A stretch of 64,000 nt of DNA, taken from positions 124,001-188,000 of the forward strand of contig NZ_FNJI01000002.1 in NCBI RefSeq assembly GCF_900104445.1, in the 5' to 3' direction. The first letter of the stretch is position 1. Each line of letters starts with the position of its first letter. The DNA is from Desulforhopalus singaporensis. GTDB lineage: Bacteria > Desulfobacterota > Desulfobulbia > Desulfobulbales > Desulfocapsaceae. Shown in pieces: positions 44,766 through 53,225 of this stretch. The translations under genes and the position numbers were made by a program. The notes under the pieces were generated by a model. That model worked only from the letters and a program-made list of their open reading frames with translations. It had not been told where the DNA came from and did no database searches.

Positions 44766-45738
44766 GATGACAATGGTTGAAGCACTTAATCTTGCCCTGA
44801 GACAGGAAATGGAAAGAGACGACTCCGTCATCCTGCTCGGTCAGGACATTGGACTTGACGGGGGAGTGTTCAGGGTGACCGACAAGCTCATCGAACAGTT
44901 CGGCGACAGCCGCGTGGTCGACACCCCCCTCGCCGAAGCGTCCATCATCGGCATGGCCGTCGGCATGGCCGTCCACGGACTGCGCCCGGTTTGTGAGATT
45001 CAGTTTTCCGGATTTGCCTACGAAAATTTCCACCAGCTGGAAAACCATGCCGCACGGATGCGGTGGCGCACCAGGGGGCGCCTGACGGTGCCGATGGTGA
45101 TGCGGGCCCCTTACGGCGGCGGGGTCCGGGCCCTTGAACACCACGCCGAAAGCAGGGAGGCCTACTGGGCCCACACCCCCGGATTGAAAGTGGTCGTCCC
45201 ATCGGGCCCGAGAAATGCACGAGCCCTGCTCGCCAGCGCCATCCGCGATCCGGACCCGGTAATCTTCTATGAAGCCAAGGCACTCTACCGGGCCTTCCGC
45301 GAGGAAGTGCCGGAAACGGAAGAACTGATCCCCCTGGGTGTGTCGCAGGTGGCCAGGCCCGGCAAAGACCTGACCATCATCAGTTACGGCGCCATGCTCC
45401 GCCATGCCATTGAAGCGGCGGAAGAACTGAGCAACCAGGACCGGATAGAGGCGGAAGTGATCGATCTTCTCACCCTGTCCCCTTTAGACGACACCCTGAT
45501 GGCCAGATCGATCGAGAAAACCGGCAGATGCGTCGTCGTCCACGAAGCGCCGAGGAGTTACGGCCCGGCGGCTGAAATCAGCGCACGGATCATGGAAAAA
45601 TCGTTCTATTATCTTGAAGCGCCTATAGAAAGAGTGACGGGATATGATATTATTATCCCATATTTCAGTCGGGAAAAGCACTACATTCCACACTCCGGGC
45701 GCATAGTTCACGCCGCCCGTAAATGTTTGAATATATAA
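44758..45738 (+). CDS. pdhB: Pyruvate dehydrogenase E1 component, beta subunit
   Basis: 326 residues. Transketolase-like pyrimidine-binding domain with DIGLDGGVFRVTDKLIEQFG and EIQFSGFAYENFHQLENHAARMRWRTRG, then the C-terminal domain. Together with PdhA it forms the alpha2beta2 E1. AGGAGGGG precedes the ATG, and the overlap with pdhA implies coupled translation and equal production. In anaerobes pyruvate is mostly handled by pyruvate:ferredoxin oxidoreductase, so a PDH complex in this organism may serve particular redox conditions or another 2-oxoacid. Confidence 0.9.
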   Translation: MARMTMVEALNLALRQEMERDDSVILLGQDIGLDGGVFRVTDKLIEQFGDSRVVDTPLAEASIIGMAVGMAVHGLRPVCEIQFSGFAYENFHQLENHAARMRWRTRGRLTVPMVMRAPYGGGVRALEHHAESREAYWAHTPGLKVVVPSGPRNARALLASAIRDPDPVIFYEAKALYRAFREEVPETEELIPLGVSQVARPGKDLTIISYGAMLRHAIEAAEELSNQDRIEAEVIDLLTLSPLDDTLMARSIEKTGRCVVVHEAPRSYGPAAEISARIMEKSFYYLEAPIERVTGYDIIIPYFSREKHYIPHSGRIVHAARKCLNI

Positions 45739-45751
45739 CCAGGGAGAATCA

Positions 45752-47038
45752 ATGAGCCTGTCATTCCAGTTGCCCGACCTGGGCGAAGGAGTCCATGAAG
45801 CCGAAATACTCGCGATACGGGTAAGGGTCGGACAAGATGTCAAGGAAGGCGACATCATTCTCGAGATAGAAACCGACAAGGCCGCAGTGGAAATTCCCTC
45901 GCCCTACACCGGTACCGTAAGCGATATCCTGGTACAGCAGGGGGACATGGCCACAGTGGGCGACACCCTGCTCACTTTTGCCCTCCAGCCCGAGGGTGAA
46001 GTCGCCGAGACAAAAGAGGCGCAACAACGGAAAGAACAACCCGACCAGCCACCGGCAAGGACGAAAGGACGCCCCGTTCCCGCGTCCCCCTCCACCCGCA
46101 GGCTTGCCAGGAAGCTCGGGGTGGATCTTCACCAGATCTTAGCCACGGGGCCCGGAGGATTGGTCACCAGGGAAGATGTGGAAAACCATGCGCGTCACCA
46201 GGCGGACCCATCTGCTGAACCCGTAAAAAAAGACTCCGTTTCCAGCGCCCGGACAGAACCGGTGGCCCCACAGCCCGCTGTGGACCAGGACGAAGAGCTG
46301 ACAGGAGCAAGCGAGCCTGGAGCGATTGAGAGAATTCCCCTTCGCTCGATCCGGCGGGCAACAGCCGTAAAAATGGCGTCTTCCTGGTCCAGAATTCCCC
46401 ACGTGTTCTGCCGGGACAATGTCGACATTACCGACCTCGAAGCGTTTCGCCAGAAACATAAACAGGAGATCGAGGAGAAGGGCGGCAGGTTGACGGTGAC
46501 GATCTTCGCCATCAAGGCGGTGGCCACCGCGCTGAAGAATTTTCCCCACTTCAACGCAAGTCTTGACGAAAAGAAGCAGGAGATCGTGCTCAAGCACTAT
46601 TTCAACATCGGTCTCGCCGTGGACACTGAAAAAGGGTTGCTGGTGCCGGTGATACGTGATGTCGACCGCAAAAGCATAAAGGAGCTGTCCGTTGAGGTCA
46701 ACAAGGCGATAACGGCGGTCAGCAACGGCAAACACACTCCCCAGATGATGCAGCAGGGGACCTTTACCATAACCAACGCCGGGGCGCTGGGCGGATATGA
46801 GTTTTCGGCAATAATAAACCACCCGGAGGTGGCTATCCTCGGTCTGGGCCAGGGCCGGCTGCAGCCCGCCGTGAGAACTGACAGACGCGGCCGTCAGGAA
46901 ATTGTCCCCCGGCTGCTTATGCCGATCATGCTCTGTTTCGACCACCGGGTTGTCGACGGCGCGGACGCTGTCAGGTTCCTGCGTGTTGTCATCGATGCGC
47001 TCGAAGACCCGGAAGAGCTGTTGATGAGTATGATTTAA
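45752..47038 (+). CDS. pdhC: Dihydrolipoamide acetyltransferase (E2) of the PDH complex
   Basis: 428 residues with one N-terminal lipoyl domain, the lipoylated Lys being residue 43 (EIETDKAAVEIPSP). A charged linker is followed by a peripheral-subunit-binding domain (about 109-147, ASPSTRRLARKLGVDLHQILATGPGG), a second linker and the acyltransferase core with the active-site motif FDHRVVDGADAV near the end. It transfers the acetyl group to CoA and is the core of the complex. The subunit-binding domain should dock an E3, yet the E3-like protein encoded next is catalytically altered. 13 bp from pdhB, in the same operon. Confidence 0.92.
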   Translation: MSLSFQLPDLGEGVHEAEILAIRVRVGQDVKEGDIILEIETDKAAVEIPSPYTGTVSDILVQQGDMATVGDTLLTFALQPEGEVAETKEAQQRKEQPDQPPARTKGRPVPASPSTRRLARKLGVDLHQILATGPGGLVTREDVENHARHQADPSAEPVKKDSVSSARTEPVAPQPAVDQDEELTGASEPGAIERIPLRSIRRATAVKMASSWSRIPHVFCRDNVDITDLEAFRQKHKQEIEEKGGRLTVTIFAIKAVATALKNFPHFNASLDEKKQEIVLKHYFNIGLAVDTEKGLLVPVIRDVDRKSIKELSVEVNKAITAVSNGKHTPQMMQQGTFTITNAGALGGYEFSAIINHPEVAILGLGQGRLQPAVRTDRRGRQEIVPRLLMPIMLCFDHRVVDGADAVRFLRVVIDALEDPEELLMSMI

Positions 47039-47066
47039 CCTACAGAAGACAGTGGAGTGCAGTGGT

Positions 47067-48461
47067 ATGGTAATGGGCGATATGGAAATGCGCACCGATC
47101 TCCTGGTTGCAGGCGGCGGTCCGGCAGGATACAGCTGTGCGATCATGGCCGCATCCCTGGGGCTTGATGTGACCCTGGTGGATACTTTTTCTCGGCCGGG
47201 CGGAAACTACCTGCACCGCCACTGCATCCCGGCAAAAATTCTCTATCGCCTGGTAGAGGGGCTTGAGGAGACGCGAAAGTTGCGCCAGGCAGGAGCCAGG
47301 GGACTGGAGCCGGGAGTCGACCTCGATATCCTGGCCGCCTACCGTAAAACAGTCACAGACCGGCTCGCCGAAAGGATTGAGCAGCAGTGCCGGCAGCAGT
47401 CGGTGCTGGTGCTCACCGGACGTGTCTTTTTTGAGAGCAAGACATCGGCCAGAATCCTTGACTCGGACATAAACCGACTGCGTTTTGGCCACGCAGTTAT
47501 CGCCACCGGCACCAGGCAAAAACTGTTGCCGCCAGAATTCTTGGCCGATAACAGTGGAATACTCGACCCGGCAAGGGCCCTTGACTGCGGCCGTATCCCT
47601 GAAAAGCTGCTGATTGCGGGGGGGGGACATACCGGACTTGAACTGGGCACCATCTATGCCGGACTGGGAAGCGAGGTCACGGTTATCGAACAACAGTACA
47701 ACCTGCTCCCAACCCTTGACCGGGACATGGTGGCGCCGCTTGCAAACAGTCTGAAAGACCAGTTTGCCGCTCTTATTCTCGGCGGAGTGATCCAGGAAAT
47801 TGACAGGACAGGGACCGCCTTCAGGGTGACCTGGAGCAGTCGGGACAAGACCCACGTCGCTGACTACGACTGCGTCATCAACGCGCTGGGCCGACAACCA
47901 AACAGTGACGACCTCGGTCTTGAAAACTGCGGCGTTCAGGTCGACGAACACGGCTTTATCGTGACCGACCAGCGCCAGCAGACAACCTCTCCGACTATCT
48001 TTGCCGCAGGCGACGTGACCGGAGGGGAGCTGCTGGCCCATAAGGGGATGCAGCAGGCCATTGTCGCCGCCGAAAACATCTGCGGCCGCCGGAGCGTCTT
48101 TGACGCAATCGCCATCCCCAACACTCTTCACACCCTGCCGCAGCTCAGCTGGTGCGGGTTGACGCAGACCATGGCCTTGTGCAACGACATCCCCTGCGAC
48201 ATACTGAAATATCCATGGGATCTTGCCGACGGGCCGCAGGTGGACGGCACCCGCGACGGATTGACGAAGCTGGTGGTCGACCCCGGTTCCGGCAGGATAC
48301 TGGGCGGCGCAATAACCGGAGCCCGGGCGGAATTCCTGATCAACGAGATCGCTCTCGCAACCGAGATGGGAGCCCTCGCCGAGGATCTTGCCCTGACGCT
48401 TCATCCCCAGACCGGTATTGCCCGGACCATAAGCGAGGCGGCGAAACTTTTCGACGGCTGA
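47067..48461 (+). CDS. E3-like flavoprotein lacking the redox disulfide (dihydrolipoyl dehydrogenase family)
   Basis: 464 residues with full E3 layout: FAD motif LLVAGGGPAGYSCAIMAASLGLDV, NAD motif LLIAGGGHTGLELGTIYAGLGSEV and IFAAGDVTGGELLAHKG. The disulfide motif CxxxxC is broken: GGNYLHRHCIPAK has Tyr where E3 has the first Cys (codon TAC, one base from TGC). The C-terminal HPTxxE motif is also changed (ARTISEAA), so the catalytic His is missing at its normal place; a His in LTLHPQTG precedes it. The protein may bind E2 or act on another substrate, with true E3 encoded elsewhere. Start chosen at 47067 (GGAG upstream). Last gene of the PDH operon, 28 bp after pdhC. Confidence 0.85.
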   Translation: MVMGDMEMRTDLLVAGGGPAGYSCAIMAASLGLDVTLVDTFSRPGGNYLHRHCIPAKILYRLVEGLEETRKLRQAGARGLEPGVDLDILAAYRKTVTDRLAERIEQQCRQQSVLVLTGRVFFESKTSARILDSDINRLRFGHAVIATGTRQKLLPPEFLADNSGILDPARALDCGRIPEKLLIAGGGHTGLELGTIYAGLGSEVTVIEQQYNLLPTLDRDMVAPLANSLKDQFAALILGGVIQEIDRTGTAFRVTWSSRDKTHVADYDCVINALGRQPNSDDLGLENCGVQVDEHGFIVTDQRQQTTSPTIFAAGDVTGGELLAHKGMQQAIVAAENICGRRSVFDAIAIPNTLHTLPQLSWCGLTQTMALCNDIPCDILKYPWDLADGPQVDGTRDGLTKLVVDPGSGRILGGAITGARAEFLINEIALATEMGALAEDLALTLHPQTGIARTISEAAKLFDG

Positions 48462-48663
48462 AAAGACTCTTTCTTGAGAGCCGGCGTGTTTTCCAGGCTG
48501 GATCGGTGCAGCCGCAGCAGCCACCGGTTTGCATTAACAATGCGCTCAAGATAAAATATATAGTGCAGATTCAAGTTGCAAACAGCATACACCGCTGGTT
48601 GCATCCACTCTGGTCCGGCAACTGTCGCTGCCGGCTCAACCATCTTTTAGCAGGAGGGGATAT

Positions 48664-49602
48664 ATGCGGATTGTTATTCTCGGGGGCGGAGCGATTGGCA
48701 GACTTTTCGGCTCGTTTCTCATCAAGGGTGGCAATAACGTAACCCTGATAGAAAACAACAGGATAACCCTTGATGCGCTGCAGAAACACGGGATCGGGCT
48801 TCAGCCGGACAACAGTTCCGCCGAGGAGGTGGACCGCTATCCGATAACCGCCCTGGAGTCGGCTGATTCGATCGATGCTGCCGACCTTGTTCTCGTTCTC
48901 GTCAAATCCCAGGCGACGCTCGCCGCAATAAAGGATGCGGCCCACCTGATCGGCAACGACTGTCCCCTCCTCTCGATCCAGACCGGGCTTGGCAACCTGG
49001 AAATTGCCAGCCAGATCATCCCCAGAGAAAATATTCTTATGGGGATCACCTTCATGTCCGGGACAGCGCTCACCGAGGGCAAGGTCAGCAAGGGCGCGGG
49101 GAACAAGACCTACATCGGTGAAATCAACGGTACCTTCTCCTCGAGGCTGGAGAAGATCAACACCATGTTCAACCGGTGCGGAATAGAGACCCAGATGGTG
49201 AAGAGGATAATCGGCCGTCTCTGGTGCAAGGTGCTCACCTACTCTGCGATAAACCCGGTATCGGCAATACTCCAGGTTCCCAACGGGGTTCTTGTCTCCA
49301 GGATGGAATCGATCACCCTGATGAAAAGACTTCTGGATGAAGGCCAGGACGTAGCACGGGCGCATTCGATAGAACTGGTCTATCCCGACCTTTACGAGCT
49401 CCTCTTTGACGCGTGCGAGAACAGAGCCAACAATCTTTCGGCGATGCTCCAGGACATTCTCAACGAGCTGCCGACGGAGATCGACGCGCAAAACGGTGCC
49501 ATCGTGAGATACGCCAAAGAACGCAACATCAGCGTCCCTACCCACCAGACCATGGTGGAGCTCATCAAGCTGCAGGAATGTTGGAAACCGGAGTCGAGAT
49601 AA
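48664..49602 (+). CDS. Ketopantoate reductase family protein (PanE/ApbA)
   Basis: 312 residues. The Rossmann motif MRIVILGGGAIGRLFGSFLIKGG opens the protein; the family Lys is in IIGRLWCKVLTYSAINPVSAI, and a helical C-terminal domain ends with the DAQNGAIVRYAKERNISVPTH segment (Glu/Asn for the substrate). PanE reduces 2-dehydropantoate to pantoate with NADPH in CoA synthesis; many paralogues act on other 2-oxoacids. Its position after the PDH operon might fit pantoate/CoA supply, but a 202-bp gap with no obvious link argues against cotranscription. AGGAGG precedes the ATG. Confidence 0.88.
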   Translation: MRIVILGGGAIGRLFGSFLIKGGNNVTLIENNRITLDALQKHGIGLQPDNSSAEEVDRYPITALESADSIDAADLVLVLVKSQATLAAIKDAAHLIGNDCPLLSIQTGLGNLEIASQIIPRENILMGITFMSGTALTEGKVSKGAGNKTYIGEINGTFSSRLEKINTMFNRCGIETQMVKRIIGRLWCKVLTYSAINPVSAILQVPNGVLVSRMESITLMKRLLDEGQDVARAHSIELVYPDLYELLFDACENRANNLSAMLQDILNELPTEIDAQNGAIVRYAKERNISVPTHQTMVELIKLQECWKPESR

Positions 49603-49682
49603 CTGCCTAACGATCCGCCATGGGACACCATTTTGCAGTTGTCACCACCACAATACCTGCGACACAACAAGGGAGAATCCCA

Positions 49683-50189
49683 ATGACATCACAGGAAATT
49701 TTTACCAGCGCGCTTGTTTATGAAAGGAAAATTCGTGACCTTTACCGGCAGGCGGTCACCGTCATAGACGACCGGCGGGGCAGGCAGATCTTCGACGCCC
49801 TGGCCAGAGACGAACAGTCCCACGTGGATTTTCTTGAGTACAGCCTTGAACAACTGAAGAAAAACGACAATATCGACATTGAAAAGCTGCAGACTCCGAT
49901 CCCGACCAGAAAGCAGATAGAGGCGGACGTCGACAAACTCAGGACCGCCATCCCCGAAAAAATGCTCGGCGATGTCAAGAGGGTGCTCGCCAGCGCTTTG
50001 AAACTGGAAAAGGAGACCTCTGCCTTCTACCGGGACGCCTGTGCCAAAACCGAAGGGGAAATAGAGAGTATACTGAAAAAATTTCTCGACATTGAAGAAC
50101 GCCATGTGGATGTGGTACAGATAGAGCTTGATCACGCATCAAACAGCGGGCTCTGGTTCAACTTCATGGAAGTGGACCTGGAAGCATAG
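49683..50189 (+). CDS. Ferritin-like (rubrerythrin-type) diiron protein
   Basis: 168 residues, predicted as a four-helix bundle. Two ExxH motifs (DEQSHVDFLEY and DIEERHVDVVQIE) and further Glu in each half (ALVYERKIRDLYRQA, LKLEKETSAFYRDA) give a diiron site. There is no rubredoxin-like Cys4 domain, so it is a rubrerythrin-like bundle without that tail. Such proteins remove peroxide or store iron in anaerobes. The ATG at 49683 has GGGAG upstream; a longer frame from 49620 is not supported. Confidence 0.85.
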   Translation: MTSQEIFTSALVYERKIRDLYRQAVTVIDDRRGRQIFDALARDEQSHVDFLEYSLEQLKKNDNIDIEKLQTPIPTRKQIEADVDKLRTAIPEKMLGDVKRVLASALKLEKETSAFYRDACAKTEGEIESILKKFLDIEERHVDVVQIELDHASNSGLWFNFMEVDLEA

Positions 50190-50316
50190 CCTGGTGCTTG
50201 GTGCTGTTTAATGGTGCTGTGATCCAGCAACAGCAGTGGCACCAGACAACCCAAAAGACCATGATAAACTACAGATTCCATCTGTAACTTTCAATCATCT
50301 GCAGCAGGAGACGGTA

Positions 50317-50994
50317 ATGAAACTGCGATATTTTTCCCATTCTTCCTTCCAGATAACCACCGACCAGGGGGTGATTCTGCTCATAGATCCCTTCCTGGAC
50401 GGCAACCCGAACTCTCCCGTCAGCTCGGACGAGGTCAACGCCGACTACATTATCCTGACCCATGGTCACGGCGACCACCTTGGCGACTCGTTCAAGATAG
50501 CCGGTCGTACCGACCCGCTGTTCATCTGCGTCAACGAACTTGCAAACTACGTTGCCGCCAAAGGGTTCAGGGCGCATAATATGCATATCGGCGGAGGCTA
50601 TAATTTCGATTTCGGCAGGCTCAAGTTCACCATCGCCCACCATGGCTCGATGACACCGGACAACACCTACGCCGGGGAACCAGCAGGCGTTGTGCTCACT
50701 TGCGGTTCAACCTCCATTTACCACACCGGGGATACCGGTCTTTTCTACGATATGAAGCTGATAGGAGAGATGACCAGGATCGACTACATGCTCGCACCCA
50801 TAGGGGACAATTTCACCATGGGAATCGACGATGCGGTAAAAGCGGTGGAACTTGTCGACCCCAGAGTCGTTATCCCGATGCACTACAACACCTTCCCGGT
50901 TATTGAGGCGGACCCTGAAGAATTCAGGGAAAAAGTCACCGCTATCGGTAAAAAAGCGCGGATCATGTCATTTGGTGAAGAAATCGAGCTGTAA
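50317..50994 (+). CDS. UPF0173 metal-dependent hydrolase (beta-lactamase fold)
   Basis: 225 residues, the length of UPF0173/UlaG-like proteins. The metallo-beta-lactamase signature HxHxDH is complete (LTHGHGDHLGDS), with further ligands in AHHGS, YHTGDTG and PMHYNTFP. It is a cytoplasmic hydrolase of unknown substrate. The ATG at 50317 has CAGGAG upstream; an in-frame frame starting at 50236 is not supported. A TerB-like gene follows 59 bp later and may be cotranscribed. Confidence 0.92.
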   Translation: MKLRYFSHSSFQITTDQGVILLIDPFLDGNPNSPVSSDEVNADYIILTHGHGDHLGDSFKIAGRTDPLFICVNELANYVAAKGFRAHNMHIGGGYNFDFGRLKFTIAHHGSMTPDNTYAGEPAGVVLTCGSTSIYHTGDTGLFYDMKLIGEMTRIDYMLAPIGDNFTMGIDDAVKAVELVDPRVVIPMHYNTFPVIEADPEEFREKVTAIGKKARIMSFGEEIEL

Positions 50995-51053
50995 ACCGTT
51001 TCACCCTAAACCAGATCCATCCGCCGGTATATTTCAATTTTCATGGAGTAACA

Positions 51054-51509
51054 ATGCTTGGTGCCATAAAAAAACTGTTCGTTAACAAAACAGCCAAAAC
51101 TCCTCCGGCAATAGAAGATCCCCAGATCCCGTTCTGTGTGCTGCTGCTCGAGGCCGCCCACGTTGACGGAGAGTGTTCTGACCTGGAAAAAGAGCACATG
51201 ATTGCGACCCTGGTAAAGGAATGTGGTATCACCAGATCGGAAATAGACGACTTCCTCGACAAGAGCGATACCGAGCGCAGGGAGTCTGTGGATCTGTTCA
51301 GGTTCACCAGGTACCTGAATAACACCATGACCAAAGAACAGAGAATCGAGATGATGGAAGCGGTCTGGCGCATTATTCTCATCGACGGTCATCTCGAACA
51401 GCACGAAGACCACTTCGCCCACAAACTGGCGAACCTGCTGCGCCTCACCCACTCGGAACTGATAGGGGCAAAACTGTCAGCCCGTAAACAGCTGGCAAAT
51501 CAGCACTAG
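51054..51509 (+). CDS. TerB-like (tellurite resistance family) protein
   Basis: 151 residues, mostly helical. The TerB/DjlA-N pattern of acidic metal-binding helices is visible in LLLEAAHVDGECSDLEKEHM and IILIDGHLEQHEDHFAHKLANLLRL (DG-x-x-x-x-E repeats). Family members are linked to stress and metal-dependent membrane complexes; the name comes from tellurite resistance, which need not apply here. TGGAGT precedes the ATG. Confidence 0.85.
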   Translation: MLGAIKKLFVNKTAKTPPAIEDPQIPFCVLLLEAAHVDGECSDLEKEHMIATLVKECGITRSEIDDFLDKSDTERRESVDLFRFTRYLNNTMTKEQRIEMMEAVWRIILIDGHLEQHEDHFAHKLANLLRLTHSELIGAKLSARKQLANQH

Positions 51510-51559
51510 CCGTTTCGGGCTGACCGGACAGTATCGTTCTCCAACCGCTGAAAATTCCC

Positions 51560-51573
51560 GTTTTGATCAAAAC
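51560..51573. repeat. 14-bp perfect palindrome between the TerB-like gene and dodecin
   Basis: GTTTTGATCAAAAC, 50 bp after the TerB-like stop. It could be part of a convergent terminator or an operator; nothing more is visible. Confidence 0.35.
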
Positions 51574-51613
51574 TTACAACCATCCCGACGAGGAGGACGA
51601 TCATGGGAACAGA

Positions 51614-51826
51614 TCATTCGGAGAGAATTTTAAAAGAAAGTTTCACTTTTGCCCTGTACGTTACTCCCTTGCCGTCTTCAATCTTGAGGTCAAGGGTTTC
51701 AACCTCGGCAATACGGAGATCGCGAAGACTCAGGCCGGCGGACTTGATCGCATTCTGTGCGGCATCTTCCCAGCTGTCAGGGCTTGAGCCAACCATTTCA
51801 ATAATTTTGTAAACGCTTTCAGACAT
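51614..51826 (-). CDS. Dodecin (flavin-binding protein)
   Basis: 70 residues with the dodecin pattern: YKIIEMVGSSPDSWEDAAQNAI, the aromatic/flavin-stacking region and the last strand GVTYRAKVKLSFKI. Dodecins form hollow dodecamers that store or buffer flavins, plausible next to many flavoproteins. The second ATG (51826) is at a good distance from AAGGAG; the first ATG (51832) is too close. Convergent to the TerB-like gene. Confidence 0.93.
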   Translation of the reverse strand: MSESVYKIIEMVGSSPDSWEDAAQNAIKSAGLSLRDLRIAEVETLDLKIEDGKGVTYRAKVKLSFKILSE

Positions 51827-52204
51827 TGGCATTCTCCTTGGTTTGAGGTGAGTAAGATACTTCCCGCCACATGCTGCCCAGTAGTGGTAGCCCGGAGCAG
51901 CAGTTCACACCAGAATACTTCCGTACCGATTGAATTTGTTTGAAATGTGTCGAAAATGTTTTAATGACTCATTGTATCGTGAAGCCGCGAAAAAATGAAG
52001 GTGAAATTCGATCGAGTCGATCCGCCCGCAGATAATTGTTCCGCGGTGCACTATTTGGGGCCGGTCTCTTTTCAAAAAGATTTCAGGTGGTACCGGGACT
52101 ACTGACAGCGGGAAGAGCGGCGATGGTTACCAGGCCAGACGGGTGGGACCACCCGGTCCGGCCTCCCTGGTGGAGGCCGGACCGGGCTGCGAAAAAAAGC
52201 GGGA
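51827..52204. other. Intergenic region with paired hairpins
   Basis: This 378-bp gap holds no gene I can support. Near its right end are a short stem (CGGGTGG/CCACCCG, about 52139-52154) and a 15-bp perfect stem described separately, right after the stop of the secreted protein gene. The left part should carry the dodecin promoter. Confidence 0.5.
52152..52186 (-). terminator. Strong hairpin downstream of the secreted-protein gene
   Basis: A perfect, very GC-rich 15-bp stem (52152-52166 with 52172-52186) and CTGGT loop, 18 bp after the minus-strand stop at 52205. On the minus strand the T-run precedes the stem instead of following it, so it may act as a message-end stabiliser or a weak terminator. 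Confidence 0.5.
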
Positions 52205-52891
52205 CTATCTCGTAATAACCGTTGTCCAGCGGCCATCGGTTGTCTTCATCGTAGCCGTATTGCCCCCGGTTACAGTTCCGACATAAGTGGAACCGGTATC
52301 GTTGTACATGACGAGTTGCTGTGATTCGACGTCAAAACGCCATGTTCCGCCGCCGACTTTATGCTCGCCGCTGCTGGTATAGAGGTCGTAGGAGTGTCTT
52401 CCCAGGGTATAAAAATTATACTGGCCGGTATAACTGCTGGTGCCGTCGAATCTTTTTCCCTCCGCGTTCCAGACCCCCTGGACCTGCTCGGCGGTGAGAC
52501 GAACCTCTCCGTCGCCGCCAGAGCCGCCGCCGGCAGCAAGTCCTATTCCCAGACCGATAACCGCTACCGCGCCGGCGCTGATGCCGACTTTAGCCGAGGT
52601 TGACAACCCTGCCCAGGTACCCTCGCCATCCTCTTCCTGTTCGCCATCCGCTTCCTTAGAGGTTGCAACATCCGCCTCCCCGGTGACGACGGCGTCCGCT
52701 TCCTCGGTGGCGACACCTGCCGCGTCCTGCTCTTCTATCTGCGCTTGTGCGGTCGGCGTTTCACTTTTTTGGGCAAAGAGATTTACGGGCTCAAGACTCT
52801 GCAGGAGAAACAGAGCGGAGACTGCCAGCACAAAGATTTTTGATTTTGCTCCCCAGTGATTGAGTGACGCATTTGAATTTTTCATAATCAT
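52205..52891 (-). CDS. Secreted protein with acidic linker and C-terminal lipocalin-like domain, unknown function
   Basis: 228 residues. An N-terminal signal (IFVLAVSALFLLQSLEPVNLFAQ) is followed by a strongly acidic stretch rich in Glu, Asp, Ala and Thr (residues ~45-90), a Gly/Ala-rich hydrophobic segment that could span a membrane (KVGISAGAVAVIGLGIGLAAGGGSGGDG), and a ~85-residue beta-rich domain starting TAEQVQGVWNAEGKRF with repeated Trp/Tyr strands. The last domain recalls small lipocalin-like folds. I do not recognise a family. The ATG at 52891 follows AGGA; a longer reading frame to 53023 lacks a signal peptide. It lies downstream of the MacAB-like export genes on the same strand, 334 bp away. 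Confidence 0.65.
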   Translation of the reverse strand: MIMKNSNASLNHWGAKSKIFVLAVSALFLLQSLEPVNLFAQKSETPTAQAQIEEQDAAGVATEEADAVVTGEADVATSKEADGEQEEDGEGTWAGLSTSAKVGISAGAVAVIGLGIGLAAGGGSGGDGEVRLTAEQVQGVWNAEGKRFDGTSSYTGQYNFYTLGRHSYDLYTSSGEHKVGGGTWRFDVESQQLVMYNDTGSTYVGTVTGGNTATMKTTDGRWTTVITR

Positions 52892-53225
52892 GTTTTCCTG
52901 AATAGAATTTATTCTTCCAGACCCGGAAACCATGACAGGTCGAGGTTGGGGTGTGTGCGGAGTCAAATCGATGGTGACAGGGAAGCTGTCAACATCAATT
53001 CGGCGCCGCCGCAGACGCCGCAAGATCGGCCGGCCTACAAAGGAACCCGTTCCGACAACTACGCAACTTGCCGGAGATTTCGCTTCTTGAGTTTACCAAA
53101 ACTTTTACCCGCTGCGGGTGCACTGTGGTATGATCCGGGTCAGGCCTGCTAAAACGTGTATTTTAATACTAAATTCACCTGCTAACTTCAACATCAAAAA
53201 ATATCGTAACCGGGCTAGGTCGGGG
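52892..53225. other. Intergenic region, no gene seen
   Basis: 334 bp between the secreted-protein gene and the permease, both on minus. A short palindrome ACCCGCTGCGGGT (53107-53119) is the only structure. It should contain the promoter of the secreted-protein gene, but no clear box is visible. Confidence 0.5.

Noticed and set aside
51603-51812. Plus-strand frame through dodecin as a gene
   Set aside because: It is antisense to a clear dodecin over most of its length; only its first codons and ribosome site look gene-like.
52946-53152. Small plus-strand frame between the secreted-protein gene and the permease
   Set aside because: No ribosome site and no recognisable features.
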